A stretch of DNA of 64,000 nt from Micromonospora pisi (GTDB lineage: Bacteria > Actinomycetota > Actinomycetes > Mycobacteriales > Micromonosporaceae), in assembly GCF_003633685.1 (NCBI RefSeq), contig NZ_RBKT01000001.1:8556001-8620000 (forward strand). Direction: 5' to 3'. The notes under the pieces were generated by a model. That model had not been told where the DNA came from and searched no databases. It worked only from the letters and a program-made list of their open reading frames with translations. This document shows, piece after piece, positions 10,301-17,336 of this stretch (the first letter of the stretch is position 1; every line of letters begins with the position of its first letter). A program made the position numbers and the translations under genes.

Positions 10301-12946
10301 CACAGTGACGCCGGGATCGGCATGGAGGCGGCGCAGAACAACGTGTTGCGGGGCAACGACGTGCGGTTCAACAGCAGCGGCATCGAGCTGCACGAGTCGT
10401 CCGGAAACCGGATCGAGTCCAACGACGCCAGTGACTCGTCGTCGAGTGGCATCGGGCTCGGCTCGGGATCGCTGAACAACGTGCTCACGTTGAACACGGC
10501 CAGTGGCAACTCCGCGGAGGGGATCTCGGTCGAGGCGGAGGTGCTGCCGGGGAGCAACGAGCCGGGCAACATCATCGACCGGAACATCGCCGGCAACAAC
10601 AGCAGCGACGGCATCTCCGTCAACAAGGCCGGTCACCGGATCTCGGCCAACACCGCCAACAACAACGGTGGCTGGGGCATCTACGCGGAGACCGGCAACG
10701 TCGACGGCGGCGGCAACCGGGCCACCGGCAACACCGAGCCGGCGCAGTGCTACCAGATCTCCTGCGACGGTTCGGCCCCGACACCGCCGGAGGTCGCACC
10801 ACCGGACACGTTGATCGTCGACGAGCCGGCGAACCCGAGCAACAGCACCTCGGCGAGCTTCACGTTCACCGGGATCGACGACAACACGTCGCTGTTCGAT
10901 CTCGGGTTCGAGTGCCGTCTGGACAGCACCAGCCCAACCGCCTGGGTGGAGTGCGAGAACCCGCAGACGTACGGCAACCTGGCCGCCGGCACGCACACCT
11001 TCGAGGTACGGGCGGTGGACCTGTCCGACAAGGTCGACCCGACGCCGGCCACGTACACCTGGGTGGTGGCGCTCTCGCCGCCCGGCGTGCCGCCGGTGAG
11101 CACGATCAGCGCCGGGCCGACGGCCCAGACGGCCGCGCGCACCGCGCTGTTCACCTTCTTCGCCAACGAGACGGACGCCACGTTCGAGTGCTCGCTGGAC
11201 GGGGCGGTGTTCGCCGACTGCGTGTCGCCGGTGTTCTACGAGGATCTGCTTCCGGGCACGCACGAGTTCCAGGTCCGGGCGCGGGACGCGGAGGGCAACG
11301 TCGAGCCGACGCCGGCCACCCGGGCCTGGACGATCACCGGTCCGCCGGTGGTCACCCTGGTGGTCGCACCGGCGGTGGAGGATCCGAGTACGACGGCCAC
11401 GTTCGCCTTCGTGGCGAACGAGCCGGTGGTCCGGTTCGAGTGCTCGCTCGACCTGGCCGCCTTCACCACCTGCGCCTCTCCGGCGGAGTTCGCCAACCTG
11501 GCCATCGGTGACCACTACCTGCGGGTACGTGCGGTGGACCTGGACGGCGTCACCTCGGGCGAGGACGAGTGGGCCGAGCACGAGTGGGCGGTCGTCCCGG
11601 GTCCGGACGCCACCCCGCCGGAAACGGTGCTGGGCACCGGGCCGGCGAACCCGAGCCCGGTCGGTACGGCGAGCTTCACCTTCTCCGGTAGTGACAACGT
11701 CACCGCGCCGGCTGGTCTGCTCTTCGAATGCCGCCTCGACAGCCAGAACGAGGCCGATTTCGTGGAGTGTGTGAGCCCGCACGGCTATCCGAACCTGGAT
11801 CTGCCGGACCAGTTGGCGCCGGGGCCGCATGTGTTCGAGGTGCGTGCGGTGGACCAGGAGGACAACGTCGATCTCACCCCGGCGAGCTTCGCGTGGACGG
11901 TGGCCGGTACGCCGACGGCACCGCAGACCACCATCGCGACGGCGCCGGATCTCAGCACGGTGAGCACGACCGCGACCTTCACCTTCAGCTCCAGCCAGCC
12001 GGGCTCGACTTATCAGTGCGCGCTGGACGGAACGGCGTTCGTGCCGTGCACGTCACCTCATACGATCAACAACCTCGCCGTTGGTGATCACCAGTTCGAG
12101 GTGCGGGCGACCAACGGCAGTGGTGCCGGGGACCAGACCCCGGCGGTCTTCGAATGGACGGTGGAGCCACCACCGGACACGACCGCGCCGGAGACGTCGA
12201 TCGGCAGCACCCCGCCGGCGGCGACGACCAGCCCGACCGCGGCGTTCACCTTCACCGCGACCGAGCCGGGCTCGACCTTCGAGTGTTCGCTCGACGCGGC
12301 GGCGTTCGGGGTGTGTGTATCCCCGGTGAACTACACCGGGCTGGCGGCCGGGACCCACCAGTTCCGGGTGCGGGGGATCGACGCGGCCGGCAACGTGGAC
12401 ACCAGCCCGGCGACCTTCTCCTGGACGGTTTCCGTGCCGCCGAGCTGTGCCTCACCGGGTTCGGTGACGCTCGGGGCGAACGCGGACAGTTGGGTGTTGC
12501 AGTCCTCCTCGTCGAGCAACTACGGCCAGGATTCGGCGATCAAGGTGGACAGCAAGTCGGGCAACAACGCCCGGGTGGTGGTCCGGTTCAACCTGCCGGC
12601 CATCCCGTCGGGCTGCCAGGTGGTCGACGCGAGGTTGCGGCTGTACTCCGGGTCGTACAAGACGGGCCGGACACTGCAGGCGATTCCGCTCGCGGCTGCC
12701 TGGTCGGAGGCGAACATCCGGTGGAACAACCAGCCGGCCACCACCGGTACGGCGGCCACCACGGCGTCCGGCAACGGCTACCGCGAGTGGGCGGTGGCCG
12801 GTCAGGTGGGTGGCATGTACTCGGCCGGGAACTTCGGGTTCCTGATCCGCGACAGCGTCGAGAACGCGGGCGGGATGGAACAGGCGTTCAACAGCAGAGA
12901 GAAGGGAAGTGACAACCCACCCCGGCTGGTGATCACCTTCGGCTGA
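4331..12946 (+). CDS. Giant secreted beta-helix / Ig-repeat / DNRLRE protein
   Basis: About 2871 residues. The start MSETRPLTTIDRR is preceded by GGGGGCGGG. A long basic signal peptide ends at AWA (about residue 46). Domains in order are: a CSLREA-like motif (63-84) and a first parallel beta-helix to about 633, two Ig-like repeats (636-839), and a DNRLRE-type domain (841-1013). A NosD-like beta-helix (1025-1437), three Ig-like repeats (1455-1753) and a second NosD-like helix (1757-2147) follow, then six Ig-like repeats (2156-2702) and a second DNRLRE-type domain. The Ig-like units share TPPxT, ECxLD, FEVRAxDxxGNVDPTPA and WTV. The two NosD-like blocks are clearly duplicated (CGQxLTQS, LTNC, DGLVVGA, IDLNG). 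Such proteins bind or cleave polysaccharides or act as adhesins; I see no catalytic residues I can name. A strong terminator follows. Confidence 0.9.
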   Translation: MSETRPLTTIDRRSGGRPRRRRILVSIIGVASLLATMVAVQPAWAVTFTVNSTADAVDINVGNGICRTSANTCTLRAAIQEANATLSGDTIQVPAGTYQITRTPAGDNGDDTGDLDIVSPLTIIGAGAAGTIVDGGQPPAGSPAERRGLDRLLEIYDTAGNVTVSGVTLREGYDSEQGGAVLSLSSGVVRLQGVSVLDSYAGVSGGGIDLDGEGRVEITGSTIKGNATGGDGGGISNQHEVELAVTDTALTENTAGADGGGLSSVSKTRLTVTRGTVSGNAAHGSGGGILADSERASTVRNTVFTGNTAGDPVSGDGGGGGLYLGGSGGGTVTGASFTENDAISEGGGLAIHSGGAVTVSDSVVRDNTTKAGGGGVENGGQRVTLTRLTVTGNTATADGGGIESQGSGALAVIDTTVSQNTAEHGGGFANVADGTLQITGSTFWDNRARQYGGGIYNASDAEALIENTTSSGNVAQVAGGGLYTDADAGLRVVNVTINRNVAPHGAGIGDEPGGSVNYPVEPSQSVILRNTIVAGNLHSPECSFAVGSEGGNLDSADSCHLRGSRDRSNAGEPRIDAIADNGGPTMTHAIQDDSFALDGGVAPCVTVDQRGVTRPKNTTCDIGALEHEGPFPAADLTPPETSVASGPTFAAERATFTFAGTDNATPVAELLYECRVLTNDPTEPPDPPDPTEPPDPEFMFLGCPNPYELLDIELGENTLEVRAIDRAGNVDPTPAVHVFTGGDDITPPETIFASTPPNPSAGRTAVFSFLGTDDLTPTNLLAFECRIDSTDELAWLECASPWSFSNLTTGSHTVQVRAIDEGDNVDPTPATYTWTVGSPADCDTSNVILGANADSWVDESNTLENFGIAEGLSVRSRAPGEDARTLVRFPLPTDVPAACELTGATLRLHADGEVGRTLEAVPVGAAWSETQVTWANQPGTVGTAATTGSGAGFREWNVTGQVAAMLGGAPNHGFLIRDSAEEGEGADSSFASRNTVAEPPQVPQLVLRFDGPGAPQPPAPPAPVATTVTCGQVLTQSTKLLNDLTNCPLDGLVVGAPNIEIDLNGHTVDGPGYFPGQPGSPIELPELGGPAGVRNVGFQNVVVTGGTVQQFAYGITAMAGTRFNLFEGLTVRENAVAGIELSNADDGRNANQVRGNAFDGNEIGVALVAGSENSVLAENTFAGNLGVALWMQDASGHLIEENTVSGVTADPTIGSDGGFLLEDSRDNRLIGNTLADTGDGGIIITEGSHRTRVEGNTMTRTGDAGVTVDDSDGIQVIGNVSHLAADSGIGLGGSSNSVVRDNDVRYNPGGVELEGSSDNLIEHNDASFSGGAGISVGPGSLRNRVLDNVIHGSSGGGIAVEGAAVDPEGVPLGANVVERNEVIGNQGDGISVPEAGHRLADNVAHHNAGFGIDAAAEGTIDGGGNVAGGNGEPEQCRGVVCGTGTPAQPPAPDLTGPDTVLTSTPPNPSSSLGSIHFGFTGTDNQAPPTALRFQCRLDPPPDPPAPEPDPGDPPQPPDVDNWVECVSLTSYHFLFAGVHRFEVRAIDPSDNVDLTPATYTWTVAAVPPGPDPTPPNTTIFSTPDQASTSPVAVFGFRGSDNASPGPNLGYQCRLDGAAFGPCLSPKTYSGLALGPHTFEARAVDLAGNVDPMPASYTWSISAAPADSTPPDTTVDGGPDATTVNTDASFTFSASEANSTFECSLDGSAFAACTSPQVHVGLWATDHEFRVRATDPAGNTDPTPAAHAWTIRPAPVPTQVSCGQTLTQSALLTNNLTNCSGDGLVVGAAGITIDLNGFGIDGIGQGVGVRNNGHDQVTVTNGTIGGFDFGLQLNAGTFGNIISGLTLTQNQEAGIQLADADNGSAGNLLRGNELTGNAAGVLLTGGTQGTLMLDNTISGSALEGIHLVGASGNRIEANRVSGSSGTGLWLEGSSNNTVVGNTILDNSDAAATLEAASNGNRLEGNELTESESGIAILESSGNDVIANIVTNHSDAGIGMEAAQNNVLRGNDVRFNSSGIELHESSGNRIESNDASDSSSSGIGLGSGSLNNVLTLNTASGNSAEGISVEAEVLPGSNEPGNIIDRNIAGNNSSDGISVNKAGHRISANTANNNGGWGIYAETGNVDGGGNRATGNTEPAQCYQISCDGSAPTPPEVAPPDTLIVDEPANPSNSTSASFTFTGIDDNTSLFDLGFECRLDSTSPTAWVECENPQTYGNLAAGTHTFEVRAVDLSDKVDPTPATYTWVVALSPPGVPPVSTISAGPTAQTAARTALFTFFANETDATFECSLDGAVFADCVSPVFYEDLLPGTHEFQVRARDAEGNVEPTPATRAWTITGPPVVTLVVAPAVEDPSTTATFAFVANEPVVRFECSLDLAAFTTCASPAEFANLAIGDHYLRVRAVDLDGVTSGEDEWAEHEWAVVPGPDATPPETVLGTGPANPSPVGTASFTFSGSDNVTAPAGLLFECRLDSQNEADFVECVSPHGYPNLDLPDQLAPGPHVFEVRAVDQEDNVDLTPASFAWTVAGTPTAPQTTIATAPDLSTVSTTATFTFSSSQPGSTYQCALDGTAFVPCTSPHTINNLAVGDHQFEVRATNGSGAGDQTPAVFEWTVEPPPDTTAPETSIGSTPPAATTSPTAAFTFTATEPGSTFECSLDAAAFGVCVSPVNYTGLAAGTHQFRVRGIDAAGNVDTSPATFSWTVSVPPSCASPGSVTLGANADSWVLQSSSSSNYGQDSAIKVDSKSGNNARVVVRFNLPAIPSGCQVVDARLRLYSGSYKTGRTLQAIPLAAAWSEANIRWNNQPATTGTAATTASGNGYREWAVAGQVGGMYSAGNFGFLIRDSVENAGGMEQAFNSREKGSDNPPRLVITFG

Positions 12947-12999
12947 CGCCGGCTGGTTGAAGGCGGGCCGGGCGTTCCGACGCCGGCCGGCTGGCCGGG

Positions 13000-13031
13000 G
13001 CCGCCCCCTCCGACTGATCGGAGGGGGCGGC
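13000..13031 (+). terminator. Strong terminator after the giant gene
   Basis: A perfect 14-bp stem (13000-13013 with 13018-13031) closes on the 4-nt loop CTGA, 54 bp after the stop codon. There is no U-tract, as is common in actinomycetes. Confidence 0.85.
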
Positions 13032-13070
13032 TCGCTGTGCCTGATCGGGTTGACGCAGGTGGCCCAGAAC

Positions 13071-13112
13071 ATGAACCCGACATGAATAACAGATGTACGA
13101 GAATTGTATATT
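13071..13112 (+). promoter_or_regulatory. Candidate activator site D and promoter of the second two-component pair
   Basis: Three 11-mers ATGAACCCGAC, ATGAATAACAG and ATGTACGAGAA start at 13071, 13082 and 13093. They overlap the expected -35 region of a TATATT -10 hexamer at 13107-13112. This is the arrangement of an OmpR-family activator at a promoter lacking a good -35. The region is AT-rich compared with its surroundings. An ATAGCC/GGCTAT hairpin lies downstream in the untranslated leader (about 13125-13142). Confidence 0.5.
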
Positions 13113-13293
13113 GGGTAAGAGGGGATAGCCGGAACGGCTATTTCGCGGGAGAGTGCCGGCCGAGTTGGTCAAGCCATTCGAAGAGTCCCGATATCTCCAC
13201 AAGGGACGTACGATGCGTTAGGGCGTCGATACGCAGTGATTGGCCGTCGTGCCCGCCGGATCTGCCGGGATGCTTTGTGGAGGAGATTGTTCG

Positions 13294-14772
13294 ATGCTGG
13301 GTCGCTCCGGCTGGTCCCGCGCCGCCAGGAGTATCCATACGCGAATCCTGCTGTCGTATATCGGATTGATCGTCCTCTCCGGTGGGCTCTGCGCGGTCGC
13401 TATTCACGAGGTGCTGGTAATCCGATTGGAGAGCCGGATCACCGAGGCGGTGCAGCAGGAGTTCCAGGAAATCAACCGGCTGACCACCGACGGCCGCGAC
13501 CCCCGTACCGGCGCGCCCTTCACCTCCGTACAAGCCGTTTTCGACGTCTACTTCCGGCGCAACGTACCCAGTCACGAGGAGGCCGTGCTCGCCTTCGCGG
13601 ACGGCCGGCTGCACCATGCCGCGCTGGGCAGGTTTCCGATCGACCAACTGCCGCACGACACCATGCAGTCCTTCGCCACCTCGGTACGGTCGTACTCGCT
13701 CGCCGACGGCCGACCGCCGATCGACCGCTTCGACACCGCGCGCGGCGAGGCGTACTACGGCATCCTGCCGGTGCGGGTCGGCGGCAGCAGTGGCGCCTTC
13801 GTGGTGACGATCCTGCCGGTGACCCAGCGCCAGGAGATCGCCGACCTCCAGACGTACGGCGCCGCCGCGGTGCTCGGCGTCGTGGTGCTCGCCTCCGGCT
13901 GTGCCTGGCTGGTCACCGGCCGGGTGCTCGGGCCGGTACGGCAGCTCACCGAGACCGCCCGGCTGATCTCGCAGTCCGACCTGACCCACCGAATCCCGGT
14001 CGGCCGGCAGCGGGAGGCCGCCGAGATGGCGCTCACCTTCAACGCGATGCTCGACCGGCTGGAGGCGGTCTTTCGACGGGAACGCGAATTCATCCTCGAC
14101 GCGAGTCACGAACTGCGGGGACCGCTCACCATCTCGCTGGGCAACCTCACCATGCTCGACCCCGAGGACAGCGATCGTCCGCAGTGGCGGTCGACAATCG
14201 CGTTGGTCACCGATGAACTGGAGCGGATGGGGCGGATCGTCGGCGATCTGCAACTGCTGGCCGACGTCGCCCACCCCCAGTTCCTACAACCGGAACGCAT
14301 CGACCTTGAACTGTTCGTCGCGGAGCTGGCCGTGAAGCTGAGTGCGCTCGCGCCCCGACACTGGCACGTCGACGACCTCGGCGCCGGCATCGTGGTCGCC
14401 GACCGGCACCGGCTCACCGAGGCGGTGATCAACCTGGCTGACAACGCGGTACGCCACACCGAGGACAGCGGAACCGTCGCCCTCGGCGCGAACGTCACCG
14501 GCACCGAATTCCGGCTCTGGGTACGCGACACCGGCTGCGGCGTTCCCCTCGACGACCAGCCGCACATCTTCGACCGATTCCGCCGGGGCGACCAGGCACA
14601 CCTGCGTTACCCGGGCTCCGGACTGGGCCTGTCCATCGTCCGGGCGATCGCCGAGGCGCACGGCGGACGGGCCGAACTGGTCAGCCGGCCCGGCGCCGGC
14701 GCCACCTTCACCCTGGTGATACCCCGGCAGACGAGAGAGGGCTGGCACCTTGGCCAGGATTCTGATTGCTGA
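13294..14772 (+). CDS. Sensor histidine kinase, paralogue of the kinase at 2204-3709
   Basis: The ATG at 13294 is fixed by a GGAGGAG ribosome-binding site. The 492 residues comprise a first membrane helix (ILLSYIGLIVLSGGLCAVAI), an extracytoplasmic sensor, a second helix, HAMP, and kinase boxes. The H-box DASHELRGPLT has His near residue 272, followed by NLADNAVRHT, DTGCGVPLDD and GSGLGLSIVRAIAEAHGG. The sensor region matches that of the first kinase in length and motifs (both have GRDP..G.PF and RN before a VLxxxDG strand). The residue after HELR is Gly rather than the usual Thr, next to the phospho-His. The 3' end overlaps the regulator gene by 23 bp. Confidence 0.93.
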   Translation: MLGRSGWSRAARSIHTRILLSYIGLIVLSGGLCAVAIHEVLVIRLESRITEAVQQEFQEINRLTTDGRDPRTGAPFTSVQAVFDVYFRRNVPSHEEAVLAFADGRLHHAALGRFPIDQLPHDTMQSFATSVRSYSLADGRPPIDRFDTARGEAYYGILPVRVGGSSGAFVVTILPVTQRQEIADLQTYGAAAVLGVVVLASGCAWLVTGRVLGPVRQLTETARLISQSDLTHRIPVGRQREAAEMALTFNAMLDRLEAVFRREREFILDASHELRGPLTISLGNLTMLDPEDSDRPQWRSTIALVTDELERMGRIVGDLQLLADVAHPQFLQPERIDLELFVAELAVKLSALAPRHWHVDDLGAGIVVADRHRLTEAVINLADNAVRHTEDSGTVALGANVTGTEFRLWVRDTGCGVPLDDQPHIFDRFRRGDQAHLRYPGSGLGLSIVRAIAEAHGGRAELVSRPGAGATFTLVIPRQTREGWHLGQDSDC

Positions 14773-15412
14773 GGACGACGCGCAGATCGCGTCCTTCCTG
14801 AAGAAGGGCCTACAGGCCAACGGTTGGCAGACCGTGCACGTCACCGACGGCGAGCAGGCCGAACAGTTCGGCCTGAGCGACGACTTCAACCTGCTCATCC
14901 TCGACATCGGACTACCCGTGCGCAGTGGCCTGGAGGTGCTGCGGTCACTGCGCGCCCACGGCAACAAACTCCCGGTGCTGATCCTCACCGGCCGGGCCCG
15001 GATACACGACGTGGTCGACTGCCTGGACGCCGGCGCCGACGACTACATGAGCAAACCGTTCCGGTTCGAGGAGTTGCTGGCGCGGGTCCGGGCCCGACTG
15101 CGCGACGTCGGCTCCGACGAGCCACGGGTGCTTGTCGCCGGACCGGTACGCGTGGACCTCTGGTCGCGCCGGGTCACCGTGTCCGGCCGGGACGTGACCC
15201 TCACCGGGCGCGAGTTCGCCCTCCTGGAGGCCCTGATCCGGAACGCGGGGCGGGTGCTCAGCCGGGAGCAGTTGCTCTCCCATGCCTGGGGCTACGACTT
15301 CGACCCGAGCACCAACCTGGTCAATGTCTACGTCAGCACGCTGCGCAAGAAACTCGGCGAAGACGTGATCGAGACCCTCCGCGGCTTCGGCTACCGCCTC
15401 CGTACCTCGTGA
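14750..15412 (+). CDS. OmpR/PhoB-family response regulator, partner of the adjacent kinase
   Basis: The 220-residue protein has a receiver with E8-D9-D10, D52 (LLILDIGLP), T80 and K102 (YMSKPF), and a winged-helix domain with REFALLEALIRNAGRVLSREQLLSHAWG. The start is TTG at 14750 behind GAGAGAGG, inside the end of the kinase gene. It is paralogous to the regulator at 1548-2207. The two pairs point outward from the giant secreted gene, which suggests duplication of a two-component module around it. A likely own target is site D upstream of its kinase. Confidence 0.95.
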   Translation: MARILIAEDDAQIASFLKKGLQANGWQTVHVTDGEQAEQFGLSDDFNLLILDIGLPVRSGLEVLRSLRAHGNKLPVLILTGRARIHDVVDCLDAGADDYMSKPFRFEELLARVRARLRDVGSDEPRVLVAGPVRVDLWSRRVTVSGRDVTLTGREFALLEALIRNAGRVLSREQLLSHAWGYDFDPSTNLVNVYVSTLRKKLGEDVIETLRGFGYRLRTS

Positions 15413-15516
15413 AAGAGACATCCCAGAGGAGGTTGCCGGCCCGGTGTGACCATGACGGCGGCCCGACCCCGCCGGCTGAGTCTCGAACGACTGCTGACGG
15501 GCGCCGCTGAAGCCGA

Positions 15517-15543
15517 CCCGCCCCAGCCAGAGGCCGGGGCGGG
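15517..15543. terminator. Terminator between convergent genes
   Basis: CCCGCCCC (15517-15524) pairs with GGGGCGGG (15536-15543) across an 11-nt loop. It lies between the regulator stop and the stop of the metallophosphoesterase gene on the other strand. Confidence 0.6.
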
Positions 15544-15601
15544 ATGCCTGTGCGTGAGGTCCGGCCGGCTCGCGGTCCGAGTCTCGTTCAGGGCACAGCC
15601 G

Positions 15602-17125
15602 CTACTTTCCGCCGTGGGGGTGGCTCGGGTGCTCGTGGTCCGGACGGTGGCTCGGGCGCTTGAGGTTCGACAGATCCCGCGCGACCACGGTGTTGCGGTC
15701 GGCGACAGCGGCACCGAGTGCGAACTGCGGCCAGTACCCCATGATTTCCTGCCGGCTGCGCTCGCTCCAACGGCGAGCGAGTTCGCTGCGCGACTTGTAG
15801 AAGTTCAACGCGTAACCGCCGGTGTGGAGCCGTAGCACGGAGAAACCGCCGGGATACTCCTTGGCCGCCGCGACCTCCTGCAGCGTGACCTTCGGCGCGA
15901 TCGGGCTGATCGTGCGCTTGTTGCGGTGGGTGTGGCCCGCGTGGTGCAGGAACACGCCGGGTGTTTTGGCGTAGTCGTTCAGGATGGTCGTCGCCTGGTC
16001 CGCCTGGAGCGAACTGCCCGCGGTGATGGGGAACGCGGAGTCCTGCATGACCAGGGGATGGTGGCCGAACACCAGCGTGGGCTGATCGGCGTGGGTGGCC
16101 AGTTCGTGACGGAACCAGGCAAGCTGATCGGTCGAGAGTGCTCCCGCGTCGCCCCCGTTACCCGGCTTGTCGTAGGTGTCGAGACCGATGACGCGCAGAC
16201 CGGAGAGGTCCTTGGAGAAGTACGTCAGCTTGTTACGCGAGAAGAATCCGTCATGGAAGCAGTCGTTGCCCTGCCACTGGCCGGCCCGGCAGCCCGAGTA
16301 CGGGTCACCCGTGTGCGCCCGGTCGTGGTTGCCGCGGGTGACGAAGTAGTCGCTGCCGTACTCGCCGAAGCCGTCGAGCAGCTGTCCGGCGCGGCTGAGG
16401 TCGACCGGGCTGGCTTCGGAGGAGATGTCCCCGGCGGCCAGCAGGTAGGTCGGGTTGTGCCGCCGCACGTCCTCGACCAGGGACCGGAGCATGACCTCCG
16501 GGTACGGCGGAAGTCCCGGTTCCTGGGTGATGCCGATGTACTGTGGCTGTCCTCCGACGAGCCCGGCCTGGGTTTCACCCATGTGCAGGTCGTTGCAGAG
16601 CACCATCGAGAACAGGTACCGGCCTCTCGGCGGCTGCGGGGTGGTGAACGAGAACGGCCCCTCTGTGCCGAGCCCGTACGTCGAGGTGCCGACGGCGTTG
16701 CCGCTGATCAGCGTGAACGGGGTCGGTGACGCGGCCTTGCCCTGGGATCGGGCCTGGTAGTAGTAGGTCTGTCCGGGTTCGAGCCCCGTGAGTTCCACAT
16801 AGTGGTAGGCCGTGTGGGAGCTGATTCCCCGCGCGACGCGGTTCAGGCGCGAGGGATGGGTGCCGTAGACGACCTCGCCGTCCGCGGGAGCGGGCACCAT
16901 ACGTCCCAGGCCGTCATCGGTGCCCGGTACACCGGTGTACCAGGTGATGACGGCGTGGTCCTCGGCCAGGGTCACGAGTTCCAGGTTGACCGGCAGGATG
17001 TCTCCGGGCCGGCCCTGACCCGCTGCTGCGGCGCTGACGGGGTTGGCAAGGACTAGCGGACCGGCGGCGGCGGCGAGTGCGGACCAACGCAGCAGGTCAC
17101 GACGGGTGAAATCACAAGCAGGCAT
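15602..17125 (-). CDS. Tat-exported metallophosphoesterase (purple acid phosphatase-like)
   Basis: The 507-residue protein begins with a twin-arginine signal (TRRDLLRW followed by an Ala-rich core). A fibronectin-III-like N-terminal domain (HAVITWYTGVPGTDD, LTGLEPGQTYYYQ) is followed by a calcineurin-type phosphoesterase domain. Its metal-binding motifs DLH, GDISSE, GNHD, GHHPLVM and GHTHRN are all present. It is probably exported folded and releases phosphate from phosphomonoesters or diesters; the substrate is unknown. It stands alone between a terminator and a divergent DUF2293 gene. Confidence 0.9.
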   Translation of the reverse strand: MPACDFTRRDLLRWSALAAAAGPLVLANPVSAAAAGQGRPGDILPVNLELVTLAEDHAVITWYTGVPGTDDGLGRMVPAPADGEVVYGTHPSRLNRVARGISSHTAYHYVELTGLEPGQTYYYQARSQGKAASPTPFTLISGNAVGTSTYGLGTEGPFSFTTPQPPRGRYLFSMVLCNDLHMGETQAGLVGGQPQYIGITQEPGLPPYPEVMLRSLVEDVRRHNPTYLLAAGDISSEASPVDLSRAGQLLDGFGEYGSDYFVTRGNHDRAHTGDPYSGCRAGQWQGNDCFHDGFFSRNKLTYFSKDLSGLRVIGLDTYDKPGNGGDAGALSTDQLAWFRHELATHADQPTLVFGHHPLVMQDSAFPITAGSSLQADQATTILNDYAKTPGVFLHHAGHTHRNKRTISPIAPKVTLQEVAAAKEYPGGFSVLRLHTGGYALNFYKSRSELARRWSERSRQEIMGYWPQFALGAAVADRNTVVARDLSNLKRPSHRPDHEHPSHPHGGK

Positions 17126-17336
17126 GCCCGGAACCTAGGCAGCACGAACAACAAGATCATTGGCGTGGCCTGACCGGGAGGTGTCCACAGGAGGAAGAGT
17201 CGTGGCGACAAATCGGTGCAGATTGGTCTCGGCGAGGTGGCCAGGCGTAGCCCATGCGGGGATTCGGATCGTGCCGCTCCCGGACACATCGATACCACGG
17301 GTCGCCGGGTCCGGCGGCTGGCTATCCTGCCAGATC

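Noticed and set aside
4901-11830. A 2309-codon open frame on the minus strand inside the giant gene
   Set aside because: It is antisense to a well-supported repeat protein, rich in Arg/Val/Asp without any domain, and a by-product of GC-rich third positions.
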